A stretch of 56,921 bases of DNA, taken from contig CANIEC010000009.1 in the NCBI GenBank assembly GCA_947466085.1, positions 1 to 56,921 on the forward strand, written 5' to 3'. Each line of letters starts with the position of its first letter. Positions within the stretch are counted from its first letter, which is position 1. This DNA is from Rhodospirillales bacterium. GTDB taxonomy: Bacteria; Pseudomonadota; Alphaproteobacteria; Reyranellales; Reyranellaceae. Under the pieces are notes generated by a model that was not told where the DNA came from, ran no database searches, and saw only the letters and a program-made list of their open reading frames with translations. The position numbers and the translations under genes were made by a program. Shown one piece after another: positions 45,269-53,574 of this stretch.

Positions 45269-46351
45269 GTGGGCCGTATTCTCCTGCTGGTCGAACTGAA
45301 GGGCGGCAACGACGGGCTGAACACGCTCGTGCCCTATGCCGATCCCAGATACCGCGAATTGCGTGCCGGCATCGGCGTGCCCCGCGAGAGGGTCGTGCAA
45401 CTCGACGAGAAGGTCGGCCTGCACGAAAAGCTTGCGCCGCTGACGGACTCCTGGAAGGCTGGCGACCTCGCGATCGTGCAGGGCGTCGGCTATCCCTACC
45501 CGAACCGCTCGCACTTTCGCTCGATCGAGATCTGGGACACCGCCTCCGCCGCGTCGCAGACGCTGAGCGAAGGCTGGATCGCCCAGGCCTTCAGGGGGGC
45601 CCGGCTGGCCAAGGGCATTGGCGTCGACTGCATCGTTGCGGACACCAACGCGCTGCCGTCGACCGGCCCATCGCTGCGCACCATCGTGATGCAGGACGCC
45701 GAGAACTTCCTGCGCCAGGCCAATGCCATCGCCACGGCATCGGCCACGACCGCCGGCGGAAATCCGGCGCTGCTCCACCTGCTGGCGGTGCGGCAGGAGA
45801 TCAACGCTGCAGCGGCCGGCCTGCGCGACCGGTTGCGCGACGCGCCGGCGCCGGCCGAAGCCTATCCGCAGGAGCTTCTGCTGGGCCAACAGCTCGATCT
45901 CGCCACACGAGTACTCTCCGCCAGGGTGCCCGTGGTGGCGATCAAGGTGGCTCTGGGCGGCTTCGACACGCATGCGAACCAGCAGCCGACGCACGAGCGC
46001 CTGCTGGCATCCCTGGCATCCAACCTTGCGGTGCTGCGCCGGAACCTGATGGCCGCCGACCTCTGGAAGGACGTGGTGGTGATGACCTATTCGGAGTTCG
46101 GCCGGCGCGCCAAGCAGAACGCGAGCGGCGGTACCGACCACGGCACGTCAGCCCCGCAATTCGTCATGGGCGGCAGCGTGAAGGGCGGCCTCCACGGTGC
46201 CTACCCGTCGCTGTCCGATCTTCAGGACGGCGACCTCAGGCACACGGTGGACTTCCGCAACGTCTTCGCCACGCTGGCCCGGGACTGCTGGGGCCAGTCG
46301 TACGATTTCGGCCTGCGCCAGCCGCAGAGGCTCGACTTCCTCGCTCAGTGA
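45269..46351 (+). CDS. DUF1501 family protein without signal peptide
   Basis: This 360-residue protein is a DUF1501 member, an alkaline-phosphatase/sulfatase-fold-like family: LVELKGGNDGLNTLVPYADP at the start, YPYPNRSHFRSIEIWDTA, VALGGFDTHANQ, and the late TYSEFGRRAKQNASGGTDHGT (shown in part). Homologues usually begin with a Tat signal, but here the conserved domain starts at the GTG 45269 itself, ten bases after the DUF1800 stop, with no in-frame extension. It may be carried out with DUF1800 or act in the cytoplasm. Its end overlaps the convergent MFS gene by seven bases. Confidence 0.88.
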   Translation: MGRILLLVELKGGNDGLNTLVPYADPRYRELRAGIGVPRERVVQLDEKVGLHEKLAPLTDSWKAGDLAIVQGVGYPYPNRSHFRSIEIWDTASAASQTLSEGWIAQAFRGARLAKGIGVDCIVADTNALPSTGPSLRTIVMQDAENFLRQANAIATASATTAGGNPALLHLLAVRQEINAAAAGLRDRLRDAPAPAEAYPQELLLGQQLDLATRVLSARVPVVAIKVALGGFDTHANQQPTHERLLASLASNLAVLRRNLMAADLWKDVVVMTYSEFGRRAKQNASGGTDHGTSAPQFVMGGSVKGGLHGAYPSLSDLQDGDLRHTVDFRNVFATLARDCWGQSYDFGLRQPQRLDFLAQ

Positions 46352-47820
46352 GTCCCGGCGACCCTGCGTCCCAGGAGCTCGTCCCGCACGGACCCGCGGT
46401 CGGCCTCGATCCGGATGTACCAGATGAGCAGCGCGGCGATGATCTTGATGACGACCGGAACGACGATATAGACGAAGATCAGCGCCGACCCGCTGTAGAG
46501 CCCCTGGGAAGGATTGAACCCCAGCAGGGCGGCGACGGGCAGCGAGCCCGCCGCGCCGATGGCCGTCGCCAGCTTGGTCGACAGCGCCCACAGGCCGAAA
46601 TAGGCGCCGGTATCGCCCTTCGTGTCCTTGCCCTCGTCGGAGTTGATGATGTCGGCCAGGACCGACGGCGGCAGGCCGTAGTCGGCCCCAATGCCGAGGC
46701 CGGTGATGACGGCGATCGGCATGAACCAGACGAAGTCGCCGGCGCCGAGGAAAACGCCGAACGACATCGACACGGCCGTCAGGACCATGGCGATGAACCA
46801 GGCGGCCGTCTTGCTGAAGCGGCGCGACAGCAGCATCCAGAGCGGCACGCTGGCGGCGGCGGCGCCGAAATAGACCAGCAGGATGATCCCGGCCTGCAGC
46901 TTGTTCCCCTTCAGCACATGCTCGACGTAGAAGAGCATCACCGAGACCGCGACACCCAGCGCCGCGCCATTGACGATGAACACGAGCAGCAGGCGGCGAA
47001 AGAGCTTGTTCTTCAGCGGCGCGAAGAACGGGATCAGCGTCTTGACCGTGGTGCTTCGCTCCATGTTTCGGGTCGGCCGGGCAAGCCACGGCATCAGGCC
47101 TGTCAACCAGTCGCGGAAGTACCGGACATGGATCTCCGGATTCTCGCGCACGACCGGCGGATGCACCGAGGGTGGCGACCAGAGCAGGGTCGGCAGGGAG
47201 AACAGCACGGCGATGGGGATGAAGATCAGCCCCATGTAGACGTAGCCGGCATGCTCGCCCATCTGGGCGGTGAAATAGGTGGGGAGCACCACCGCCAGGG
47301 TCATCCCGATCAGGCCGAAGACCTCGCGGCCAACCGTGACCCTGGTTCGCTCGTTGTAGTCGTCGGTCAGCTCCGCCCCGTGGGCGTGATAGCTGATCGA
47401 CACGCCGGCATAGCCAAGATGGACCACGAAGAGGGCCACGAACAGCCAGGTCGCCAGCCATACGGGCTGGGTGAACAGGGACTCCGGCGGATGAAACAGC
47501 ATGTAAAAGCCGCCGATCAGCAGCGGCAGCATCAGCGCCACGAAGGTGAGACGTCCGCGCGGGCCGCGATGGGTGAACTTGTCGCTGATCAGGCCGATCA
47601 CCGGATCCTGGATGGCGTCGATCACGCGCGTCGTGATGAAGATCAGGCCCATGATGCCGAGAGGCACCTTGAGCACTTCCCCATAGAAATGGCTGACGTT
47701 GAGCACCACCGGCAGGGCCGCCATGTTGAGCGGGAGCTGATTGGTGGAGTAGGCGACGAGGCGGTCGAAGCGCAGTCTTATGGACGTCGTCGAGCCGGGG
47801 CCGGACTTGGGCGAATGCAC
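46345..47820 (-). CDS. GPH-type MFS transporter (MFS_2 family)
   Basis: This 491-residue protein has about 12 membrane segments and the glycoside-pentoside-hexuronide:cation symporter pattern: RVIDAIQDPVIGLISDKFTHRGPRGR near residue 60 (shown in part: DAIQDPVIGLISD). Homologous MFS_2 proteins sit in light and oxidative-stress lipid gene sets in other proteobacteria, where the cargo may be a lipid rather than a sugar. It is the last gene of the minus-strand operon, 59 bases after the fatty-acid synthase gene. Confidence 0.85.
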   Translation of the reverse strand: MHSPKSGPGSTTSIRLRFDRLVAYSTNQLPLNMAALPVVLNVSHFYGEVLKVPLGIMGLIFITTRVIDAIQDPVIGLISDKFTHRGPRGRLTFVALMLPLLIGGFYMLFHPPESLFTQPVWLATWLFVALFVVHLGYAGVSISYHAHGAELTDDYNERTRVTVGREVFGLIGMTLAVVLPTYFTAQMGEHAGYVYMGLIFIPIAVLFSLPTLLWSPPSVHPPVVRENPEIHVRYFRDWLTGLMPWLARPTRNMERSTTVKTLIPFFAPLKNKLFRRLLLVFIVNGAALGVAVSVMLFYVEHVLKGNKLQAGIILLVYFGAAAASVPLWMLLSRRFSKTAAWFIAMVLTAVSMSFGVFLGAGDFVWFMPIAVITGLGIGADYGLPPSVLADIINSDEGKDTKGDTGAYFGLWALSTKLATAIGAAGSLPVAALLGFNPSQGLYSGSALIFVYIVVPVVIKIIAALLIWYIRIEADRGSVRDELLGRRVAGTH

Positions 47821-47879
47821 GCGGATTTTGCCTTCCTGTTCGGCTCACCTTTGACCGGCGGCCTTTTGATTGCCGACAG

Positions 47880-49052
47880 TTATATATGCCTGAAGTGTGC
47901 CTGCAAAACGTCCGTGCGGCGCGTCGAGAAGCCTGCGGCACAATAGGCGAGATAATATCGCCACATTCTGCGGAAGCGCTCATCGAAGCCCATGCGGTCG
48001 ACCTGGTCGGCCACCCCGTCGAAGCGGCCCAGCCAGGTTTCCAGCGTCCGCGCATAGTCCAGTCCGAAACTGTAGAGTTCGGCCACCTTGAGGCCGGCCT
48101 GCCGGCATTGCTCGCGCAGGCTGGAGGGAGACAGGAGCATGCCGCCGGGAAAGACGTAGGTCTGGATGAATTCCGGATGCTTGCGGTAGCGCTCGAAGAA
48201 ATCATCGGCGATCACGATGGCCTGCACGATCGCCGAACCGCCAGGCACCACATGACGTTTCAGCGTCGCGAAATAGTCGGGCCAGTATCGTTCGCCGACG
48301 GCTTCGATCATCTCGATCGACACGATGTGGTCGTACTGGCCCTCGATGTCGCGATAGTCTCGGAACTGCAGGTCGACCCGGTCCGCCAGCCCTGCCCGCT
48401 CCAGGCGCGCACGGGCATATTCGAGCTGCTCCCTGGAGATGGTCACGCCGGTGACACGCATGCCACGCCGGGCCGCCACTTCGGCAAAGCCGCCCCAGCC
48501 GCACCCGATCTCCAGGATGCTGTCGCCCTGGCGGGCGCCGAGTTGGGTCAGGATGCGCTCATACTTGGCGATCTGGGCGACCTCGAGTGGCTTCTCCACC
48601 TCGCCCTCGTACAGGGCGGAAGAGTAGGTCATCGAGGGATCGAGCCACAGGCCGTAGAACTCGTTGCCCAGGTCGTAGTGGGCATGGATGTTCTTCTTCG
48701 ATCCCTCGCGTGTGTTCTCGTGTCGCCGGTGCAGCAACTTCAGCAGCAGGCCATGGAAGAAATTCGTTCGCGTGATCTTGCCCAGCGCCTGTTCGTTGGC
48801 GAGCAGCAGGCCGATCAGGGTTGGCAGGTCGGGTGAATCGCAGAAGCCCTCCATGTAGGCTTCGGCGAATCCCATGTCGCCGTCGAGCAGCACCCGGCGA
48901 AACAAGCGCCAGTCCCGCACGTCGATCTCGGCATGTGGAGATGCGTCGGCCCTGCCGAAGGAGCGCACGCTGCCGTCGGGAAGTCGCACAGTCAGGCGAC
49001 CGACGGACAGACGTTCCAGGGATTTCAGGACAAACCGGGCGGCGAAGGTCAT
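47880..49052 (-). CDS. cfa: Cyclopropane-fatty-acyl-phospholipid synthase-like methyltransferase
   Basis: This 390-residue SAM-dependent enzyme methylates unsaturated fatty acyl chains of membrane phospholipids. The N-terminal Cfa domain is followed by AHYDLGNEFYGLWLDPSMTYS and the SAM motif ILEIGCGWGGFAEVAARRG near residue 175. FPGGMLLSPSSL is also typical, and the C-terminal FGLDYARTLETW holds the acceptor-side Tyr. Relatives make cyclopropane, methylated or furan-precursor acids, and which applies here is not visible. It is 16 bases after the DUF1365 gene in the photolyase operon. Confidence 0.9.
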   Translation of the reverse strand: MTFAARFVLKSLERLSVGRLTVRLPDGSVRSFGRADASPHAEIDVRDWRLFRRVLLDGDMGFAEAYMEGFCDSPDLPTLIGLLLANEQALGKITRTNFFHGLLLKLLHRRHENTREGSKKNIHAHYDLGNEFYGLWLDPSMTYSSALYEGEVEKPLEVAQIAKYERILTQLGARQGDSILEIGCGWGGFAEVAARRGMRVTGVTISREQLEYARARLERAGLADRVDLQFRDYRDIEGQYDHIVSIEMIEAVGERYWPDYFATLKRHVVPGGSAIVQAIVIADDFFERYRKHPEFIQTYVFPGGMLLSPSSLREQCRQAGLKVAELYSFGLDYARTLETWLGRFDGVADQVDRMGFDERFRRMWRYYLAYCAAGFSTRRTDVLQAHFRHI

Positions 49053-49068
49053 GCGGTCCGAAGGGAAG

Positions 49069-49842
49069 TCAGCGGGTCACGAGCTCCGACGGCGGTGCTG
49101 GCTTGGCGTAAAATCTCGCCCGCTTCCGCCACAGATGCAAGGCCTGCCAGTGGATGCGAATCACGACGCCAAGGGTCATGGTCGGGTTTGCGAGAAAGCG
49201 CCGCAAGACACCGCGGTCGTCCAGCGGTTCGCGCCGGCCGCCGACCGAGGTGGCGAGCATCAGCCCCTGGGAGTCATGGTAGTTCACGTCGACATGGGCC
49301 CGCTCGTCGTCGAGCCGAAAGCGGAAGCGATAGCCGCCCTCGATCGGAAGGAAGGGCGAGACGTGGAAGACCTTGCGGCCTTCGAGCCACTGGTCCTGCC
49401 CGATCGGCGCACCGTCCTCGTGATGGACGAGGTAGCAATGGCTCTCGCCGAACGTGTTGTTGACCTCGCACAGGACAGCCCGAAGAATGCCCGTACGGTC
49501 TCTGCAGAACCAGAAGCTTACCGGATTGAATACGTAGCCCAGCATACGCGGCATGGTCATCAGCACGACCTCGCCGTCGCAGATGTCTTGCACGCCCTGC
49601 TTCCGCAGGATGTCCTTCAGCCAGGCCTTGAGATCCGAACCGTCCCGCGCGCCATGGTCAGCGCGCCGGAAGGAGACGGTGCCGCGGCGCTCGAGCTTGA
49701 GCCAGCGGCCGGCGGCACTTTCGAGCGAATCGAGGCCGAGGCAGAGATAGCCGACCTTGTACCGGAACGCGTTCTCTCGCGGCCTGAGCCGCCGATGCAC
49801 GACGGTGGCGTCGACGATCGAATGAGGGGACGCGCCGCTCAC
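49069..49842 (-). CDS. DUF1365 family protein
   Basis: This 257-residue protein has the DUF1365 features: ATVVHRRLRPRENAFRYKVGYLCL, MPRMLGYVFNPVSFWFC, EVNNTFGESHCYL and the C-terminal RIHWQALHLWRKRARF. It starts at GTG 49842, whose bases overlap the TGA of the flavoprotein gene (GTGA). Its role is unknown, but it regularly sits with Cfa-like and COG2907 genes, so it is thought to act in the same lipid modification. Confidence 0.88.
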   Translation of the reverse strand: MSGASPHSIVDATVVHRRLRPRENAFRYKVGYLCLGLDSLESAAGRWLKLERRGTVSFRRADHGARDGSDLKAWLKDILRKQGVQDICDGEVVLMTMPRMLGYVFNPVSFWFCRDRTGILRAVLCEVNNTFGESHCYLVHHEDGAPIGQDQWLEGRKVFHVSPFLPIEGGYRFRFRLDDERAHVDVNYHDSQGLMLATSVGGRREPLDDRGVLRRFLANPTMTLGVVIRIHWQALHLWRKRARFYAKPAPPSELVTR

Positions 49843-51206
49843 GTCGTTTCCGTCGCGACCCGCGCCGAAACCGGAATCGGCAGCGGCGGGATGGCGGGTC
49901 GGTCGGCCACGACGCGCGGCGGATCGCCGATCCGGCGGTGCTCGTCGGGACGCGGCCAGGGCCGATGGACGCCGAGCTGCTCGGCGACGTCGAGGCCGGC
50001 CGACAGGGCATCCTCGTGAAATCCGTAACCGCAATAACTGCCGCAGAAGTAGGTGTCGCGTACGCCCTGGATGAGATGCAGGTCGCGTTGCGCGCGGATG
50101 GCGGCCGCATCGTACATCGGATGCTCGAACGAGAAGCGGGAATGCGCCGCCGCCGGCGCCGGCGCCCGACCCGGGTTCACGGACACGAAGAGCGGGGCGC
50201 TGTCGGGCAGGTTCTGCAGGCGATTCATCCAGTAGGTCACGCTGACGTTGCTGTCGCGGCTGCTGCTGTCGGCAACGTAGTTCCAGCTCGCCCAGGTGCT
50301 GCGACGCTTCGGCATCAGGCTCTCGTCCCCGTGCAGCCAAACCTCGTTCGTAGAATAGGCGAAGCGGCCCAGCAGGTCGCGCTCCCTCTCGTCGGCGTCG
50401 GCCAGAAGGGAAAGCGCCTGGTCGGCATGGCAGGCGAGGACGACCCGGTCGAAGCGATCCCAGTGACCGCCCGCGTCACGCACTTCGACACCTTGGGCAG
50501 TGCGCCGGACCGCGCTGGCCGGCGTCGCCAGCCGCGCGCGGGCGCGCAGCGGCGCCACGATCCGCTCGACATAGGAGCGGCTGCCGCCGCTGACCGTGCG
50601 CCACTGCAGTTGTCGGCTGATCGTCAGGAGCCCGTGATTGTTGAAGAACCGCGCGAACGTCTGTGCCGGATAATCGAGCATGCGTCCGGTTGGGGTCGAC
50701 CAGATGCAGGCCGCCATGGGCACGAGATAGCGGTCGCGGAAGGCTGCACCGAAGCCCGCCTGTTCGATGAAGTCGCCGATGGTGAAGTCGAGATCCTCGG
50801 CCTTGTCGAGAAGCTGCGGCGCCATGCGGTTGAAACGCAGGATGTCGTGCGTCATGCGCAGGAAAGACGGCCGCGCCAGGTTGCGCCGCTGGGCGAAGTA
50901 GCCGGCGAACGAACTTGCATACTCGAATCCGCCGTCGTCGAGGCTGACGGCGAACGACATGTCTGACGGTTCGGTCGGCACGCCGAGATGGTCGAACAGG
51001 GCAATGAGATTGGGATAGTTGCGCTCGTTGAACACGATGAATCCGACATCGACCGGCAGGCGCCCCTGCTTCGTCGGCGCTTCGACCGTGCAGGAGTGTC
51101 CGCCGAAGCGGTTTTCCCGTTCGTAGACGACCACGTCGTGGCTGCGGCTGAGGAGCCAGGCGGCCCCAAGGCCGGACACGCCGGCGCCGATGACGGCGAT
51201 TTTCAT
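49839..51206 (-). CDS. COG2907 FAD-dependent oxidoreductase (amine-oxidase fold)
   Basis: This 455-residue protein has the FAD dinucleotide fold VIGAGVSGLGAAWLLS at residues 5-20, RFGGHSCTVE, and the DVGFIVFNERNYPNL motif of the predicted NAD/FAD-binding COG2907 family. The C-terminal FCGSYCGYGFHEDALSAGLDVAE closes the FAD site (shown in part: GYGFHEDALSAG). It is a likely fatty-acid or lipid desaturase/dehydrogenase partner of the Cfa-like enzyme. It follows the photolyase gene by 24 bases. Confidence 0.88.
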   Translation of the reverse strand: MKIAVIGAGVSGLGAAWLLSRSHDVVVYERENRFGGHSCTVEAPTKQGRLPVDVGFIVFNERNYPNLIALFDHLGVPTEPSDMSFAVSLDDGGFEYASSFAGYFAQRRNLARPSFLRMTHDILRFNRMAPQLLDKAEDLDFTIGDFIEQAGFGAAFRDRYLVPMAACIWSTPTGRMLDYPAQTFARFFNNHGLLTISRQLQWRTVSGGSRSYVERIVAPLRARARLATPASAVRRTAQGVEVRDAGGHWDRFDRVVLACHADQALSLLADADERERDLLGRFAYSTNEVWLHGDESLMPKRRSTWASWNYVADSSSRDSNVSVTYWMNRLQNLPDSAPLFVSVNPGRAPAPAAAHSRFSFEHPMYDAAAIRAQRDLHLIQGVRDTYFCGSYCGYGFHEDALSAGLDVAEQLGVHRPWPRPDEHRRIGDPPRVVADRPAIPPLPIPVSARVATETT

Positions 51207-51230
51207 TCCGAAAGCTCCCCCTGGATGCTT

Positions 51231-52640
51231 CTAAGCTGATTTCTTGATGGATTGGAAGGCGGCCAGTGCCCGATTCCGCGCGGCGCCGTGCTCCACGATC
51301 TGCCCCGGGTACACGTCGGCCGGCACCGCCGCCGCCCATGGACGATGAATCGTGTCGTTGGGCAGGTGGGCAATTTCGGGCACCCACTGTCTGACATAGT
51401 CCCCGTCCGGATCGAATTTCTCGCCCTGGAGGACGGGGTTGAAGACGCGGAAGTAGGGAGCTGCATCGGCGCCGCAGCCGGCGACCCACTGCCAGCCGGT
51501 CGCGTTGTTCGCGAGGTCGGCGTCGACCAGCGTATCCCAGAACCAGCGCTCGCCCTGGCGCCAGTCGATGAGCAGGTCCTTGGTCAGGAAGGATGCCGCG
51601 ATCATGCGCACGCGGTTGTGCATCCAGCCCGTCGTCCAGAGCTCGCGCATGCCCGCGTCGACGATGGGATAGCCCGTGCGACCGCCCTGCCAGGCAGCCA
51701 GTGCTTCTTCCGGATCGGCCCATGGAAACGCATCGAACTCGCGCCGGAAATTGCGTTCCGTGAGGTCTCCGTTGTGAAAGAGGAGGTGGTAGGCGAATTC
51801 GCGCCAGCCCACTTCCGAGAGAAACTTGTCCGTTGAGGCCAGGGCTCCCCGCGTCATCGCGGATTGCCATATCTGACGGGGTGAAATCTCGCCGAAGGCG
51901 AGATGGGGGGACAGGCGGGACGTTCCTTGCACCGCCGGGAGGTCGCGCGCGTCACGATAGTCCTCGAGCGCGTCGTCGAGGAATTGCGCGAGCCGCTGCT
52001 GCGCGCCGTCCTCGCCGGGTGTCCAGGCGGCGCGCATTCCGCCTGCCCAGTCGGGTGAGGTCGGCAGCAGGCGCCACGAGGCGAGCGGTTCGCTGGCCGG
52101 CCATGACTTTGGAGCCGGCAGACTCTTCGGGGCAGGCAGGGAAGCAGCTGGCGGTGGTGCCGCGCGGCAGGCTCGCCAGAACGGGGTGAAGACCTTGAAA
52201 GCATCAGCGCTCTGTGTCGTGACTTCCCAGGGCTCGAACAGCAGGTTCGCCTTGAAGCTCTCGACAGCTACACCCTGTTCGGACAACGCCTTCTTAAGGC
52301 GCGTATCGCGCTCGCGGGAGCCCCGGTCGTAGGCGCGGTTCCAGAAGACCGACGCAGCCCCACACTCTGTCACGAGTTCGCCCAGCACCTTCGCGGCCGG
52401 CCCCCGACGCAGGGTCAGCCGCGATCCCACCCCGCGGAGCGACGAGTCAAGCGCGTGCAAGCTGTGGTGCAGCCACCATCGCGAGGCGGCGCCTAGCGGC
52501 CTGACGCCGTCGGTTTCCCTGTCCAGCACGAATACCGGCACGACCGCATGCCCCGACTCCAGCGCCTTGATCAGCGCGGGATTGTCCGAAAGGCGAAGGT
52601 CGTTGCGGAACCAGACGATCGAAACCGACATGTGCGGCAT
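51231..52640 (-). CDS. phr: Deoxyribodipyrimidine photolyase
   Basis: This 469-residue flavoprotein repairs cyclobutane pyrimidine dimers with blue light. The N-terminal antenna domain starts VSIVWFRNDLRLSDNPAL. The FAD and DNA region includes GWREFAYHLLFHN, the conserved WQGGRTGYPIVDAGMREL and GWMHNRVRM, and the DADLANNATGWQWVAG helix (shown in part). These match class I CPD photolyases. I chose ATG 52640; ATG 52631, three residues later, is possible. It is the second gene of the minus-strand operon and gives a light-stress theme to it. Confidence 0.92.
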   Translation of the reverse strand: MPHMSVSIVWFRNDLRLSDNPALIKALESGHAVVPVFVLDRETDGVRPLGAASRWWLHHSLHALDSSLRGVGSRLTLRRGPAAKVLGELVTECGAASVFWNRAYDRGSRERDTRLKKALSEQGVAVESFKANLLFEPWEVTTQSADAFKVFTPFWRACRAAPPPAASLPAPKSLPAPKSWPASEPLASWRLLPTSPDWAGGMRAAWTPGEDGAQQRLAQFLDDALEDYRDARDLPAVQGTSRLSPHLAFGEISPRQIWQSAMTRGALASTDKFLSEVGWREFAYHLLFHNGDLTERNFRREFDAFPWADPEEALAAWQGGRTGYPIVDAGMRELWTTGWMHNRVRMIAASFLTKDLLIDWRQGERWFWDTLVDADLANNATGWQWVAGCGADAAPYFRVFNPVLQGEKFDPDGDYVRQWVPEIAHLPNDTIHRPWAAAVPADVYPGQIVEHGAARNRALAAFQSIKKSA

Positions 52641-52680
52641 ACGCACACGTCTGGCGAACGGATGACCGGAGGCAACCGGG

Positions 52681-53472
52681 TCAGGAGCGGGGGCAGTTGG
52701 GCACCGGCCGCATCTCGAGGCTCTGGAGATCGGCGGTGACCGTGAGCAGGCCGGTATCGACGGTGAGCCGGTCGAGCACGCCATTCTCGAAGACCTGGGC
52801 CGTCACGGAAAAGAGCGGGCGCTGGGCCTGGTCGCGACCGCGGGTGAAGGTCATGAACACCGGCCATGACTTGCCCTTCGGCGTGGCGACGGGCTTGTCG
52901 GTCGGCCGGGATGCCCGCAGGCGGCCATCATCCAGCTGCGTCACGTCGATCAGGAAACCGTCCCCCATCACCTCGGGATCGAACATCAGGGCCGGAAAAG
53001 AGGCGGCGTTGGCGCGGAGCCGTTCGGTTAGGTGATCGATGGCGGCCACCGGCATCAACGTGGCGAACGGCAGGAAGAACTGCGAGGGTTGAGCGCCTGC
53101 CGTCGCGACTTCGGCGCGCAGCTCGCCCTGCGCGCGCTGGACGCGACCCTTCGTCTCGCGCTTGTTGCCGTTCTGAACCTGCGTGGTCTGGTAGCGGAGG
53201 CTGTTGCCGCTACGGGGCTCTTCGGCATCGAGCCTGGAGGACAGGCTCATCTTCCATGAGGCGGTCAGCGCGATCTCCGTCGCAATGTCGCGCTTGAGGT
53301 GCCAGCCGGCGCAATCCTGCGAAAGATCGTGGATCGCGGTGCCAATGCGAGGCGCATTGGCGGCGGCGCCCAGTCGCAGCACATACTCTGCGCGATGCGG
53401 CTGCATCTGCGCAATGGCCGCCTGCGGTCCGCACAGGATCGCGACGAGGACGAAACACACAAGACGCTGCAT
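52681..53472 (-). CDS. eipB: EipB-like (DUF1849) periplasmic envelope-integrity protein
   Basis: This 263-residue protein has a Sec signal (LVCFVLVAILCGPQAAIAQ, cleavage near residue 21). It matches the EipB/DUF1849 layout: HRAEYVLRLG, the disulfide Cys in DLSQDCAGWHL, SWKMSLSSRLDAEEPRSG, and a second Cys in the C-terminal PNCPRS. In Brucella EipB supports outer-membrane stability. The start ATG 53472 is chosen over upstream in-frame codons because of the signal peptide. It is the first gene of the photolyase operon, 40 bases before phr. Confidence 0.7.
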   Translation of the reverse strand: MQRLVCFVLVAILCGPQAAIAQMQPHRAEYVLRLGAAANAPRIGTAIHDLSQDCAGWHLKRDIATEIALTASWKMSLSSRLDAEEPRSGNSLRYQTTQVQNGNKRETKGRVQRAQGELRAEVATAGAQPSQFFLPFATLMPVAAIDHLTERLRANAASFPALMFDPEVMGDGFLIDVTQLDDGRLRASRPTDKPVATPKGKSWPVFMTFTRGRDQAQRPLFSVTAQVFENGVLDRLTVDTGLLTVTADLQSLEMRPVPNCPRS

Positions 53473-53574
53473 CACGCCACCTTGCGCACGGGCCTCTAAC
53501 GGGTCAATCGTGCTTCGCATGAAATTGCGAGAGATCGTGGCGGGATTCTGGCGGGGCTTCGATTCCAGGGGCTC

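Noticed and set aside
46348-47946. A 532-codon plus-strand open frame opposite the GPH-type MFS gene
   Set aside because: Its translation is rich in Gly, Arg, Asp and His with no family motif; GC-rich codon bias opens this strand opposite the real membrane protein.
53473-53574. A singlet-oxygen sigma-type promoter in the phr operon upstream gap
   Set aside because: I looked for TGATCC and TAAGA-like boxes and for GGAAC/CGTT; only poor partial matches are present, so none is called.
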